A DNA stretch of 64,000 bases, taken from Clostridium sp. JN-9. GTDB taxonomy: Bacteria; Bacillota; Clostridia; Clostridiales; Clostridiaceae. Each line of letters begins with the position of its first letter. Position 1 is the stretch's first letter. The translations under genes and the position numbers were made by a program. The notes beneath the pieces were generated by a model. That model did not search any database. It worked only from the letters and a program-made list of their open reading frames with translations, and had not been told where the DNA came from. This document shows positions 53,306-62,761 of the stretch, one piece after another. The stretch is from assembly GCF_004103695.1 (NCBI RefSeq), contig NZ_CP035280.1, positions 1,612,001 to 1,676,000 on the forward strand, read 5' to 3'.

Positions 53306-54625
53306 GTGGAAAAATTCAAAATTGGACTTGTTAGCTTAGGCTGTGATAAGAATAGGGTGGATTCGGAGATTATTTTAGCAAATTTGAATAATAGCTGTGA
53401 AATAGTAAATGATCCAAAAACAGCAGATGTAATTATAGTAAATACCTGTGGATTTATTGAGGCTTCAAAGCAGGAATCCATTGATACTATTTTGGAAATG
53501 GCAAATTATAAAAAAGAGTATAATTGTAAAATACTAGTGGTTACAGGATGTTTAAGCCAGAGATATGGGAAAGAGCTTTTAGAATTAATGCCTGAAATAG
53601 ACATTTTACTTGGAACCAATGATTATTCAAGACTCAATGAATACATTAATCAGTACATGAAAGATCATAACAAAATTTATATGTGTAATTATAGTGACAA
53701 TATAATAAATGAAGGAGATAGAATTTTAACTACTCCAAAATACAGCGCATATATTAGAATAGCAGAAGGCTGTGATAATTTCTGTACATATTGCATAATA
53801 CCTAAAATAAGGGGAAAATTCAGAAGCAGACCAATAGAAAACATTGTGAGGGAAGCAAATTCCTTAGCAAATCAGGGAGTTAAGGAAATTATTCTTATTG
53901 CTCAGGATACTACTATGTATGGCAAAGATATTTATGGAAGCAGTAAAACTCATGTTTTAGTTAAAAAGATATCTGAAATTGAGGGAATTCAATGGATAAG
54001 ACTATTATATTGCTATCCAGAAGAAATTTCTGAAGAACTTATAAATGAAATAGCCGTAAATGATAAGGTATGTAAATACTTAGATATACCAATTCAGCAT
54101 GTTAGTGATAATGTTTTAAAAAGGATGGGAAGAAGGAGCAGTAAAGCTGAAATAACAACCATAATAAATAAGCTGAGAAAGAGAATACCTGATATTACTT
54201 TAAGAACATCAATTATAGTTGGATTTCCAGGAGAAACAGAGGAAGATATAAATATCTTAAAGAACTTTCTAAGTGAATATAAATTAGACAATGTCGGAGT
54301 ATTTAAGTATTCTCAGGAAGAAGGTACTCCTGCAGCTTTAATGGAAGATCAGATAGATGAAGATATTAAAGAAAAAAGAAGATCTGAAGTAATGCTTCTC
54401 CAGAAAAGTATAATGAAAAAAATAAACAAAGACAAATTAAATAAAGTTTACAGCGTATTAGTTGAAAATTTTGATGGACAGTATTATATTGGAAGAAGTT
54501 GTGAAATGTCACCAGAAATTGATGGTGCAATTTATTTTAAATGTGATAAAATGTTAAGTGTGGGTGATATTATTCCTGTTAGAATAATTGATATTCATGA
54601 TTATGATTTAATAGGAGTTGTTTAA
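53306..54625 (+). CDS. rimO: Ribosomal protein S12 methylthiotransferase RimO
   Basis: RimO, 439 residues, adds a methylthio group to Asp88 of S12. The N-terminal UPF0004 domain binds a cluster by Cys in [23 protein letters not shown] and TGCLSQRYG; the radical SAM motif is C-x3-C-x2-C in [12 protein letters not shown]; a TRAM domain ends the protein. The start is GTG at 53306, with AGGAGG at 53293-53298 well spaced. It ends one base before pgsA, so the two are translated together. Confidence 0.96.
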   Translation: MEKFKIGLVSLGCDKNRVDSEIILANLNNSCEIVNDPKTADVIIVNTCGFIEASKQESIDTILEMANYKKEYNCKILVVTGCLSQRYGKELLELMPEIDILLGTNDYSRLNEYINQYMKDHNKIYMCNYSDNIINEGDRILTTPKYSAYIRIAEGCDNFCTYCIIPKIRGKFRSRPIENIVREANSLANQGVKEIILIAQDTTMYGKDIYGSSKTHVLVKKISEIEGIQWIRLLYCYPEEISEELINEIAVNDKVCKYLDIPIQHVSDNVLKRMGRRSSKAEITTIINKLRKRIPDITLRTSIIVGFPGETEEDINILKNFLSEYKLDNVGVFKYSQEEGTPAALMEDQIDEDIKEKRRSEVMLLQKSIMKKINKDKLNKVYSVLVENFDGQYYIGRSCEMSPEIDGAIYFKCDKMLSVGDIIPVRIIDIHDYDLIGVV

Positions 54626-54626
54626 T

Positions 54627-55172
54627 ATGAATCTTGCCAATAAATTGACAGTTATTAGAATTTTCTTAGTACCTATTTTTCTAATCTTTATAGCTGTACA
54701 GGATATACCATATGGCACAACTATAGCAACAATAATTTTTATTATAGCTGCGTTAACCGATAAACTTGATGGCTATATTGCCAGAAGCAGAAATCAAGTC
54801 ACTAGATTCGGAAAATTTATGGATCCACTGGCAGATAAGCTGTTAGTTACATCGGCTTTGGTTTCTCTTGTTGAACTACATATAATTCCAGGATGGGCAG
54901 CTATGATTATAATTGCAAGAGAATTTGCCGTAACGGGATTAAGAACTATTGCTGCTGCTGATGGTATTGTAATTGCTGCCAGCTGGTGGGGTAAAATAAA
55001 AACTGTAACACAGATTATAGCAATTACCATAGCATTAGTTAATTTGAATTATGAAAATATTATTCTAAGCAAGCTTACCACCCTGACAATGACAATTGCA
55101 ATAATTATTACTATAATTTCTGGAGTAGATTATTTTGTAAAAAATAAGCAGGTAATGGCAACTGACAAATAA
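54627..55172 (+). CDS. pgsA: CDP-diacylglycerol-glycerol-3-phosphate phosphatidyltransferase
   Basis: PgsA, 181 residues, makes phosphatidylglycerol phosphate. The CDP-alcohol transferase motif D-G-x2-A-R-x8-G-x3-D-x3-D lies in DKLDGYIARSRNQVTRFGKF with the following MDPLADK. Four to six membrane helices are visible. ATG 54627 is chosen as the start of MNLANKLTVIRI, the usual N-terminus; AGGAG at 54611-54615 is a little far. It uses CDP-diacylglycerol, the product of cdsA in this window. Followed by a strong terminator. Confidence 0.96.
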   Translation: MNLANKLTVIRIFLVPIFLIFIAVQDIPYGTTIATIIFIIAALTDKLDGYIARSRNQVTRFGKFMDPLADKLLVTSALVSLVELHIIPGWAAMIIIAREFAVTGLRTIAAADGIVIAASWWGKIKTVTQIIAITIALVNLNYENIILSKLTTLTMTIAIIITIISGVDYFVKNKQVMATDK

Positions 55173-55222
55173 TTTAAACTATTGTTTATATATGTTAAAA
55201 TTGGATATAATTATAATGCTAA

Positions 55223-55254
55223 ATAAAGTTCCTATATTTAGGAACTTTATTTAT
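55223..55254 (+). terminator. Terminator after pgsA
   Basis: ATAAAGTTCCTA (55223-55234) is perfectly complementary to TAGGAACTTTAT (55239-55250), loop TATT, followed by TTAT. A strong stem; the T-run is within the arm. Confidence 0.8.
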
Positions 55255-55258
55255 ATGG

Positions 55259-55287
55259 TTGACCAAAAATATAATATATTATATAAT
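55259..55287 (+). promoter_or_regulatory. Promoter for recA
   Basis: TTGACC (55259-55264), 17-bp spacer, TATAAT (55282-55287). Excellent match; start predicted near 55294. Confidence 0.85.
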
Positions 55288-55294
55288 TATATTA

Positions 55295-55306
55295 GAACAG
55301 ATGTTC
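55295..55306 (+). promoter_or_regulatory. LexA operator at recA
   Basis: GAACAGATGTTC at 55295-55306 with a following G, fitting the Gram-positive SOS box GAAC-N4-GTTC. It covers the predicted start of transcription, so LexA would block recA. Confidence 0.85.
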
Positions 55307-55341
55307 GAAATAGAAAGGAAGTGAACCCTTAAGGGGATGAA

Positions 55342-56409
55342 ATGGATAATGAAAAAGCTAAAGCTTTAGACGCTGCTTTAGGAAAGATAGAAAAACAATT
55401 TGGTAAAGGCTCTATAATGAAATTAGGTGAGCACAGTGTATTAAATGTAGATGCAATTTCCACGGGATGCCTGGATTTAGATATAGCATTAGGCATAGGC
55501 GGAGTTCCAAGGGGAAGAGTTATTGAAGTTTATGGCCCTGAATCTTCAGGTAAAACAACTGTAACTTTACATATGATTGCAGAAGCACAAAAAAATGGCG
55601 GTAACGCTGCATTTATTGATGCTGAGCATGCATTGGATCCTCAATATGCGAAGAATTTAGGCGTAGATATTGAAAACTTAATTGTATCTCAGCCTGATAC
55701 TGGTGAACAGGCTCTTGAGATAGCAGAGGCTCTTGTAAGATCAGGTGCAATAGATATTATTGTAGTTGACTCTGTAGCTGCTCTTGTACCAAAAGCAGAA
55801 ATTGAGGGTGAGATGGGAGACTCGCATGTTGGCTTGCAGGCAAGACTCATGTCACAAGCTTTAAGAAAGCTTGCTGGATCTATTAATAAATCTAAATGTG
55901 TAGTTGTATTTATAAATCAATTAAGAGAAAAAGTTGGAGTAATGTTTGGCAATCCTGAAACAACTCCAGGTGGAAGAGCATTAAAATTTTATGCTTCTGT
56001 GAGACTGGATGTTAGAAGAATTGATTCAATTAAACAGGGCGATGAAATAGTTGGTAACAGAACAAGAGTAAAGGTAACAAAGAACAAGGTTGCGCCTCCA
56101 TTTAAACAGGCAGAATTTGATATTATGTACAATGAAGGAATTTCAAAAGCTGGTAATGTTTTAGATGTTGGTGTTAAAGAGGAATTAGTTCAAAAGAGCG
56201 GAGCATGGTTCTCTTATAATGATATCAGGTTAGGACAGGGAAGGGAAAATGCAAAACAATATTTAAAAGAAAACCCTTCATTAATGTTAGAAATTGAAAA
56301 TTTAATCAGAAAGAAACATGAACTTCCAATTCAGAAACCCTTAGCTGAAGCAAATGAAAATACAAAAGATAAAGATAAAGATAAAGATAAAGAAGTAAAA
56401 AGTAAATAA
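55342..56409 (+). CDS. recA: Recombinase RecA
   Basis: RecA, 355 residues, catalyses strand exchange and drives LexA self-cleavage. Walker A is [10 protein letters not shown] near 67-76, with [45 protein letters not shown] and the L2 region [20 protein letters not shown]. The tail is acidic/basic and contains (KD) repeats. AAAGGAAGTGA with a later GGGGATGAA precedes the ATG; the latter is the nearer site. Single gene with SOS operator and promoter. cinA, often its neighbour, is missing. Confidence 0.98.
   Translation: MDNEKAKALDAALGKIEKQFGKGSIMKLGEHSVLNVDAISTGCLDLDIALGIGGVPRGRVIEVYGPESSGKTTVTLHMIAEAQKNGGNAAFIDAEHALDPQYAKNLGVDIENLIVSQPDTGEQALEIAEALVRSGAIDIIVVDSVAALVPKAEIEGEMGDSHVGLQARLMSQALRKLAGSINKSKCVVVFINQLREKVGVMFGNPETTPGGRALKFYASVRLDVRRIDSIKQGDEIVGNRTRVKVTKNKVAPPFKQAEFDIMYNEGISKAGNVLDVGVKEELVQKSGAWFSYNDIRLGQGRENAKQYLKENPSLMLEIENLIRKKHELPIQKPLAEANENTKDKDKDKDKEVKSK
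56365..56394 (+). repeat. Hexanucleotide tandem repeat in recA
   Basis: AAAGAT four times in a row at 56365-56388, then AAAGAA. In frame it encodes (Lys-Asp)4-Lys-Glu in the RecA tail. Such repeats can gain or lose units by slippage without a frame change. Confidence 0.9.
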
Positions 56410-56417
56410 TAATTTTG

Positions 56418-56445
56418 CCGCAGGAATAATCCTGCGGTATTCTGA
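56418..56445 (+). terminator. Hairpin after recA
   Basis: CCGCAGGA (56418-56425) pairs exactly with TCCTGCGG (56430-56437), loop ATAA. G+C-rich, but the tail TATTCTG has few Ts. Confidence 0.7.
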
Positions 56446-56524
56446 AATTCTTTAAATTCTTTCAATTGCCATAGGAAATATAGGTACAGAAGAAGTATTT
56501 ATGCATAAAAAGGGATTAATAAAC

Positions 56525-56553
56525 TTGACAATATATCAATTCTAATATAAAAT
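56525..56553 (+). promoter_or_regulatory. Promoter for rny
   Basis: Consensus TTGACA (56525-56530) and TAAAAT (56548-56553), spacer 17 bp. It lies 119 bases before rny. Confidence 0.7.
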
Positions 56554-56671
56554 TAATACAAATTCTGGTTTATCATAAATTGAATTACCAATTGAATAAT
56601 TATGACACCTTTTCTATGCTTTTACATAATAATTTATATATACTTTATAATTAAGCAAAGGAGGTGTTAAT

Positions 56672-58222
56672 ATGAATAACGCATACTTAATTTATTTTAT
56701 AATCATTGGTGTTATTATAGTAGCTATTGGTATAGTTATTGATATATATTTAAAGAAAAAAGTATCATTGACAAAGATAGCTAATGCTGAAGAGGAGTCT
56801 AAAAAGCTGCTTGAAGATGCTTCTAGAGAGGCTGAGGCAAAAAAGAAAGAAGCCATTTTAGAGGCTAAAGAAGAAATTCATAAACAAAGAACTGATTTTG
56901 AGAAAGAATCCAGGGATAGAAGAAATGAAATTCAAAGACTGGAAAGAAGACTCATACAAAGAGAAGAATCATTAGATAAAAAAAGCGATATGCTTGAAAA
57001 AAGGGAAGAAAATATTAATAAAAAACAGCAGGAAATTGAAGAAGTAGAAGCAAATGTCCAAAAGTTATATGCATCTCAAAGAGAAGAACTTGAAAAATTA
57101 TCAGGTTTAAGTACTGAGGAAGCAAAGGACTTGCTATTAAGTAAAGTTGAAAAGGAAATTAAACATGAATCTGCTGTAATGATTAAGGATATTGAAACTA
57201 AAGCTAAAGAAGAAGCCGATAAGAAAGCGAGAGAAATAATAACTTGCGCAATACAACGTTGTGCTGCAGATCACGTTGCGGAAACTACAGTTTATGTTGT
57301 TGCTCTGCCAAATGATGAAATGAAGGGCAGAATAATTGGCAGGGAAGGAAGAAATATTAGGACTCTGGAAACCTTAACAGGTGTTGACTTGATTATTGAT
57401 GACACACCAGAAGCTGTAATTCTTTCGGGATTTGATCCTATAAGGAGAGAAGTAGCTAGAATAGCACTTGAAAAATTAATAGTTGATGGTAGAATTCATC
57501 CGGCAAGAATTGAAGAAATGGTGGAGAAGGCTAAAAAAGAAGTTGAAAATAACATTCGTGAAGAAGGAGAACAGGCTACTTTTGAAACAGGGGTACATGG
57601 TCTGCATATAGAGCTTATAAAATTACTAGGCAGATTAAAGTATAGAACTAGTTACGGTCAAAACGTACTAAAACATTCTATAGAAGTATCTTCCCTGGCT
57701 GGACTTATGGCTTCAGAGCTTGGTATGGATCCAACCATGGCTAAAAGAGCTGGACTGCTTCATGACATAGGCAAAGCAGTTGATCACGAAGTTGAAGGAC
57801 CTCATGCTTTAATTGGTGCGGAAGCAGCAAAAAAATATCACGAATCTTCAATTATTGTAAACGCAATAGGTGCTCATCATGGAGATGTTGAATATCAATC
57901 ATTGGAGGCTGTTCTTGTGCAGGCTGCAGATGCTATATCAGCTGCAAGACCGGGGGCTAGAAGAGAAACTTTAGAAGCCTATATTAAAAGATTAGAAAAA
58001 CTTGAAGAAATAGCAAATACTTGCGAAGGTGTAGAAAAGTCATATGCCATTCAAGCTGGAAGAGAAATCAGAATTATGGTTAAACCAGAAGAAATTGATG
58101 ATGCTGGGTCTATAGAATTGGCAAGGAGTATTGTTAAGAAAATTGAAAGTGAATTAGAATACCCTGGTCAGATTAAAGTTAATGTAATAAGAGAAACCCG
58201 TGCCATTGAATATGCTAAATAA
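56672..58222 (+). CDS. rny: Ribonuclease Y
   Basis: RNase Y, 516 residues, membrane-bound endoribonuclease starting mRNA decay in Firmicutes. An N-terminal transmembrane helix (about 5-27) is followed by a long charged coiled coil (about 40-190), a KH domain (about 210-270, [21 protein letters not shown]) and an HD domain with [12 protein letters not shown] near 370. AAAGGAGGTG precedes the ATG. The next gene is spoVS as in Bacillus, but ymdB, usually between them, is absent. It carries its own promoter and terminator. Confidence 0.97.
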   Translation: MNNAYLIYFIIIGVIIVAIGIVIDIYLKKKVSLTKIANAEEESKKLLEDASREAEAKKKEAILEAKEEIHKQRTDFEKESRDRRNEIQRLERRLIQREESLDKKSDMLEKREENINKKQQEIEEVEANVQKLYASQREELEKLSGLSTEEAKDLLLSKVEKEIKHESAVMIKDIETKAKEEADKKAREIITCAIQRCAADHVAETTVYVVALPNDEMKGRIIGREGRNIRTLETLTGVDLIIDDTPEAVILSGFDPIRREVARIALEKLIVDGRIHPARIEEMVEKAKKEVENNIREEGEQATFETGVHGLHIELIKLLGRLKYRTSYGQNVLKHSIEVSSLAGLMASELGMDPTMAKRAGLLHDIGKAVDHEVEGPHALIGAEAAKKYHESSIIVNAIGAHHGDVEYQSLEAVLVQAADAISAARPGARRETLEAYIKRLEKLEEIANTCEGVEKSYAIQAGREIRIMVKPEEIDDAGSIELARSIVKKIESELEYPGQIKVNVIRETRAIEYAK

Positions 58223-58245
58223 ATAGATTTATAAAAATACACAAT

Positions 58246-58303
58246 AATTCCTCTTGGATTTTGTAAATTTTAGAAAATTTACTGAATATAAGAGGAATTT
58301 TTA
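58246..58303 (+). terminator. Long terminator after rny
   Basis: Outer stem AATTCCTCTT (58246-58255)/AAGAGGAATT (58290-58299), inner perfect stem GTAAATTTT/AAAATTTAC (58263-58282), then TTT. Confidence 0.7.
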
Positions 58304-58367
58304 GTTATATGTAGAATATTTAAAATAGTAGTAATAATTACAATTAAGATAATATAGGAGGTTCATT

Positions 58368-58628
58368 ATGGAAGTATTAAAAGTTTCAGCAAAATCAAGT
58401 CCAAATTCTGTGGCAGGCGCATTAGCAGGTGTTTTAAGAGAAAGAGGAGCAGCCGAAATTCAGGCGATTGGTGCAGGTGCATTGAATCAGGCCATTAAAG
58501 CTGTGGCAATTGCAAGGGGCTTTGTAGCGCCAAGTGGAATGGATTTAATATGTATACCTGCATTTACAGATATAGAAATAGATGGAGAGGAAAGAACTGC
58601 TATAAAATTAATAGTTCAACCTAGATAA
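58368..58628 (+). CDS. spoVS: Stage V sporulation protein S (second copy)
   Basis: SpoVS, 86 residues, very like the 86-residue copy at 5686 (for example EVLKVSAKSSPNSVAGALAG against ELLRVSSQSQPKSVAGALAA, and RGFVAPSGMDLICIPAF). Its place after rny matches the Bacillus order and marks it as the likely ortholog of the classical gene. GGAGGTTCATT precedes the ATG, and a terminator follows. SpoVS is a small Alba-fold protein that affects the passage through stage V of sporulation and septum formation. Confidence 0.95.
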   Translation: MEVLKVSAKSSPNSVAGALAGVLRERGAAEIQAIGAGALNQAIKAVAIARGFVAPSGMDLICIPAFTDIEIDGEERTAIKLIVQPR

Positions 58629-58646
58629 AATAATTTTTAGTACCTT

Positions 58647-58678
58647 GAAGGACTTGAATTCAATTCAAGCCCTTTAAT
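58647..58678 (+). terminator. Terminator after spoVS (second copy)
   Basis: AAGG-CTTGAA (58647-58657) pairs with TTCAAG-CCTT (58663-58673) across one A-C mismatch, then TAATTTATT. Confidence 0.7.
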
Positions 58679-58752
58679 TTATTGTGGAAATGTGATAAAT
58701 TATAAACTGTTGAATTATATACTTTGCAATATAAAATATTTTGGAGGATATT

Positions 58753-59619
58753 ATGAATATAAAGGGACTTATACAACTAATTAGACCTAAACAATGGATT
58801 AAAAATTGTTTTGTATTTGCTGCAATAATTTTTTCAGGTAATTTTCTAAATATAACAATGTTATATTCTAATATAGTAACATTTTTATTATTTTGCCTGA
58901 CTTCTTCTTCCGTATACATTTTGAATGATATTGTTGATATAGATAAGGACAGATGTCATCCACAAAAGAAATATAGACCGCTTCCAAGCGGGAAGGTATC
59001 TATAAAGTCTGCTGTTATACTGGATATATTAATAGTTATATCTGTTGCGCTTCTATCATTTTTGTATTTGGATATAAGAATATTATTTATTTTTGCAGTA
59101 TATTTTGTAATTAATATACTGTACTCATTTAAATTAAAGAATGTAGTAATAATTGATGTAATGATAATAACCTTTGGTTTTGTGTTAAGAGTTGAAAGTG
59201 GAAGTATAGCAACCGGGGTACAGGTTTCACCATGGCTTTTCCTATGCACTATCCTTTTATCATTATTCTTAGCATTAAATAAAAGGAAAAGTGAGATTAT
59301 TACTTTGAAGGATAAAAGCGCTAATCACAGAAAAATATTAGAAGAATACAGTGTTGCAATGATAGATAATATGTTAACAATAGTAACACCCTCAATATTA
59401 ATGGCATACAGCTTATATACATTCAGTACAGTACAAAGTAAAACTATGATGTATACTATTCCATTTGTTTTATACGGGATATTCAGATATGAATATCTCA
59501 TGGACAAGAAAAATATTGGAGGAAAACCAGAAGATGTTTTTGGCAGTGATCTTCCATTCCTAGTTAATATAATATTATGGGTAATTTCATCACTTATTAT
59601 TATATACTTTAAATTATAA
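58753..59619 (+). CDS. UbiA-family polyprenyl-phosphate phosphoribosyltransferase
   Basis: A UbiA-family membrane prenyltransferase, 288 residues with about eight hydrophobic helices. The N-terminal LIRPKQWIKNCFVFA and the first aspartate motif NDIVDIDKD (N-D-x2-D-x3-D) followed by KYRPLPSG are typical of decaprenyl-phosphate phosphoribosyltransferases (DPPR synthases such as Rv3806c), which join phosphoribose from PRPP to a polyprenyl phosphate. The second Asp-rich motif, near residue 142, is DVMIITFGFVLRV. ATG 58753 follows GGAGG at 58742-58746. First of a three-gene cassette with a GT-C transferase and a small flippase-like protein. Confidence 0.82.
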   Translation: MNIKGLIQLIRPKQWIKNCFVFAAIIFSGNFLNITMLYSNIVTFLLFCLTSSSVYILNDIVDIDKDRCHPQKKYRPLPSGKVSIKSAVILDILIVISVALLSFLYLDIRILFIFAVYFVINILYSFKLKNVVIIDVMIITFGFVLRVESGSIATGVQVSPWLFLCTILLSLFLALNKRKSEIITLKDKSANHRKILEEYSVAMIDNMLTIVTPSILMAYSLYTFSTVQSKTMMYTIPFVLYGIFRYEYLMDKKNIGGKPEDVFGSDLPFLVNIILWVISSLIIIYFKL

Positions 59620-59630
59620 GGAGAAACAAA

Positions 59631-60899
59631 ATGTATTTTGAAAAAATAACAACTAGAGAACATAATAGATATTATTTCTATATGTGTATTTTAAGCTTAT
59701 TATTAAGCATACTATGGGTTTTATTTATTAACTCAGTTCCATTTTCCGATTTTGACTACTACTACAATTTAGCTAAACATATAGCTAATGGGGGTAAGTG
59801 GGGAGATACATATACATCTGTCGGCTATGCCATAGTGCTTGGCGGTGTTTTTAAAATATTTGGGGCAAGCGTTATGGTAGGAAAGATATTTAATATTGTT
59901 CTTACATTAATAAATAATATACTATTTTATAATATCTTAAATTGTGTTAATTTAAATAAAAGAGATAAAAAGATAATTTTTACATTGTTTGTATTGTTTC
60001 CAAATAATATTTTTTATAATAGTATTTTATGCACTGAAATACTATTTACATGTATACTGCTGTTAACAACTTTGGTTTATTTTAAGGATATAAAATACAA
60101 ATATATAATTATGGGTATTTTAACTGGTATAAACAGCCTGGTAAAGCCTTTCTTCATAGTTATTTTCTTCGGTGTATTTATAGTAGAAATTTTAAAAGAT
60201 AAAAAGTTTACTAAGGCCTTTACAAAAAGTATGACTGTACTTATTGTTTCTTTGATAACAATTTCTCCCTGGATTTACAGAAATACAAAATATATTGGTG
60301 AATTTACATCTATTTCAAATAATGGGGGTATTGTATTATATATAAACAATAATTCCACAAATAATATGGGAAGATGGATGCCCTCAGATAATGTTGAAAA
60401 CTCAATTACAGTTACAGATAAATATAGATCTTCTAACAGAACACAGCAAAATAAAATGCTGTCACAGGCTGCAAAAAAGTGGATAGTTAATAATCCTAAA
60501 AGATTCATGGAGCTTGGCTTTAAAAGATTATATAATACATACTTTTTAGGGGATGACATTGGATACAGTATCTATGGATCAAGTCTTAGCAGTGCAGCAA
60601 GCCATAAATTATTTATCATTACAAATATTATAAGGAATTTAATATTTATTCCGGGAACTATAGGAATCTTAGCATATTCGATTTATATAATTGTAATGAT
60701 ATTTAAAAATAAAACTCAGAATTTAAATAAATGCAGTTTATTTTTCTTAATTTTATATTACATGTTTTCTTGTGTTTATTTTATCACTGAGGGACAGTCC
60801 AGGTACTCATTTCCTATTATTTTTGTAATGATATATTTCTTTTATTTTACATTTAAAAATGTCTTTAGTTATTTTACAAATAAGGAGAATCTGCTATGA
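59631..60899 (+). CDS. GT-C glycosyltransferase, PMT/GT39-like
   Basis: A 422-residue membrane protein with about ten or more hydrophobic helices and an early DFDYYYNLA segment, like the Asp motif of GT-C enzymes that use lipid-linked sugars (PMT/ArnT type). It probably works on the outer side of the membrane, moving a sugar from a polyprenyl-phosphate donor to an acceptor. The acceptor and sugar are unknown. AAGGAGAAACAAA precedes the ATG. It overlaps the next gene by 4 bases (ATGA), a sign of tight coupling. Confidence 0.75.
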   Translation: MYFEKITTREHNRYYFYMCILSLLLSILWVLFINSVPFSDFDYYYNLAKHIANGGKWGDTYTSVGYAIVLGGVFKIFGASVMVGKIFNIVLTLINNILFYNILNCVNLNKRDKKIIFTLFVLFPNNIFYNSILCTEILFTCILLLTTLVYFKDIKYKYIIMGILTGINSLVKPFFIVIFFGVFIVEILKDKKFTKAFTKSMTVLIVSLITISPWIYRNTKYIGEFTSISNNGGIVLYINNNSTNNMGRWMPSDNVENSITVTDKYRSSNRTQQNKMLSQAAKKWIVNNPKRFMELGFKRLYNTYFLGDDIGYSIYGSSLSSAASHKLFIITNIIRNLIFIPGTIGILAYSIYIIVMIFKNKTQNLNKCSLFFLILYYMFSCVYFITEGQSRYSFPIIFVMIYFFYFTFKNVFSYFTNKENLL

Positions 60900-61258
60900 A
60901 CATGCTAGGTTTAATATTAACATCTGTTTTTTTAGGAGCTATGGGCCAGGTACTGGTAAAACTTGGTGCCACAAATTTAACTTTGGATTTTTCATCTAAA
61001 TATATACTTTCAAGCATTTTGTCCATACTGAAAAATGTACCTGTTATGTGCGGCATAATATCTTATGGAATAAGCTTTTTACTTTGGATAAAAGTTTTAA
61101 GTAAGGTTGAGCTTAGTTATGCATATCCTATGGTAAGCTTAGGATATGTAATTGTTATGATATTTTCGTATTTCTTATTTAAAGAAAATATTTCACTTTT
61201 AAGGGTCATAGGGGTTATATTTATTATTATTGGTGTTGTACTCATATCAAGAAGCTAA
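60896..61258 (+). CDS. SMR/EamA-type small membrane protein, ArnE-like
   Basis: A 120-residue protein with four hydrophobic helices and the small-multidrug-resistance/EamA pattern: LGAMGQVLVKLGA at the first helix and SYAYPMVSLGYVIVMIFSY, KENISLLRVIGVIFIIIGVVL at the end. Members beside UbiA and GT-C genes (ArnE/ArnF) flip lipid-linked sugars, so here a flippase role is inferred rather than drug export. Start ATG overlaps the stop of the previous gene; GGAGAATC at 60885-60892 is its ribosome site. Completes the synthase-transferase-flippase set. Confidence 0.75.
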   Translation: MNMLGLILTSVFLGAMGQVLVKLGATNLTLDFSSKYILSSILSILKNVPVMCGIISYGISFLLWIKVLSKVELSYAYPMVSLGYVIVMIFSYFLFKENISLLRVIGVIFIIIGVVLISRS

Positions 61259-61395
61259 TTGCATAGATTTAATAAATGAATTTATATAGTTTAAATGTTT
61301 ACAAATTGAAAGATAAATGTTATATTTATATCAATTGAATAATAACTTTCATTTTTTAGAAAAGATGAAAAGTTTAAGTTGTGGGGGTAATTAAT

Positions 61396-62589
61396 ATGAT
61401 ATTGTCAAAAAAAGCACTTCAAATTGAACCATCATTAACACTATCAATAACTGCAGCAGCAAAAAAAATGAAACTTGAAGGAATTGATGTGGTTGGATTT
61501 GGGGCCGGGGAACCTGATTTTAATACACCTTTAAATATTCAGCAGGCTGCAATAACTGCAATAAAAAAGGGGTTTACAAAATATACAGCAGCATCGGGAA
61601 TAATAGAACTAAAAGAAGCTATAATAAAGAAGCTTAGAAATGACAATAATATAAAGTATAATGCATCACAAATTATTATATCAACTGGTGCAAAACAGTG
61701 TTTGTCAAATGTATTTCAAGCTATATTGAATCCAGGTGATCAGGTTTTAATTCCAATACCATACTGGGTAAGTTATCCTGAACTGGTGAAATTGGCAGAC
61801 GGTATACCCGTATTTGTAAAAACATCTGACAGTAACAATTTTAAGTACACTATTGATGAACTGGAGAAAAATGTAACAGAAAAAACAAAAGCCATTTTAA
61901 TTAATAGTCCAAACAATCCTGCTGGATTTGTTTATTCAAAGGAAGAATTAATTTCACTTGCTGAGTTTGCAAAGAAACATGATATATTTATAATATCAGA
62001 TGAAATATATGAAAAACTTATATATGGAGATGAAAAGCATATCAGCATAGCAAGCCTTTCTAAGGATGCTTACAACAGGACTGTAGTAATAAATGGAGTT
62101 TCAAAGACATATGCCATGACAGGATGGAGAATTGGATATGCTGCAGGCCCTGAGGAAGTAATTAAGCTTATGTCAAATATTCAAAGCCATACTACATCAA
62201 ATGCAAATTCTATAGCTCAATATGCATCGGTAGAGGCATTAAATGGAGATAAGAGTGAAGTTGAAAAAATGATACAGGAATTTGCAAAAAGAAGAAATTA
62301 TATGGTAGAAAGACTTGATGAGATTAAAGGATTAAGCTGTATTAAACCTAAGGGAGCTTTTTATGTAATGGTTAATCTGGATAGTGCTATAGGTAAAAAG
62401 GCAGATAATACAGTTATTGAGGATTCAATAGTATTTTCAAAGTTACTTTTAGAAAAGGAAAAAGTGGCGGTAATTCCTGGAGCAGCCTTTGGAATGAATA
62501 ATTATATAAGGCTTTCATATGCAACTTCAATGGAGAATATTAAAAAAGGACTGGATAGAATTAATAGATTTATGCTGTACATTAAATAA
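61396..62589 (+). CDS. PLP-dependent aminotransferase, AspC-like
   Basis: Class I/II aminotransferase, 397 residues, most like Gram-positive aspartate aminotransferases (AspB/AspC type). It has FGAGEPDFNTP at the substrate side, NSPNNPAGFVYSKEEL, ISDEIYEKLIYGDEKH, and the PLP lysine in NGVSKTYAMTGWRIGYA near 235. ATG 61396 follows GGGGGTAATTAAT. The preceding 137 bases separate it from the lipid-sugar cassette. Substrate cannot be fixed beyond an acidic amino acid. Confidence 0.92.
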   Translation: MILSKKALQIEPSLTLSITAAAKKMKLEGIDVVGFGAGEPDFNTPLNIQQAAITAIKKGFTKYTAASGIIELKEAIIKKLRNDNNIKYNASQIIISTGAKQCLSNVFQAILNPGDQVLIPIPYWVSYPELVKLADGIPVFVKTSDSNNFKYTIDELEKNVTEKTKAILINSPNNPAGFVYSKEELISLAEFAKKHDIFIISDEIYEKLIYGDEKHISIASLSKDAYNRTVVINGVSKTYAMTGWRIGYAAGPEEVIKLMSNIQSHTTSNANSIAQYASVEALNGDKSEVEKMIQEFAKRRNYMVERLDEIKGLSCIKPKGAFYVMVNLDSAIGKKADNTVIEDSIVFSKLLLEKEKVAVIPGAAFGMNNYIRLSYATSMENIKKGLDRINRFMLYIK

Positions 62590-62676
62590 CTATTAATTTT
62601 ATTTGAGATATTTTATGACTTTTTAAGTTTTTTTTAAATTAAATTGTGCAAAATGTAATTTATTCTAAACTTCAGG

Positions 62677-62704
62677 TTGAACTTTTGGTCAAAAATGATA
62701 TAAT
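62677..62704 (+). promoter_or_regulatory. Promoter for ptsH
   Basis: TTGAAC (62677-62682), 16-bp spacer, TATAAT (62699-62704). Leader of about 50 bases before the ATG. Confidence 0.7.
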
Positions 62705-62761
62705 TATGTAAGTGGTGTTTTACACAATAGTATATAATACAAATTAATAGGGGTGAAATGA

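Noticed and set aside
60896-61258. Multidrug exporter as the function of the SMR-like protein
   Set aside because: Possible by family, but its coupling with a UbiA-type and a GT-C gene favours a lipid-sugar flippase; not excluded.
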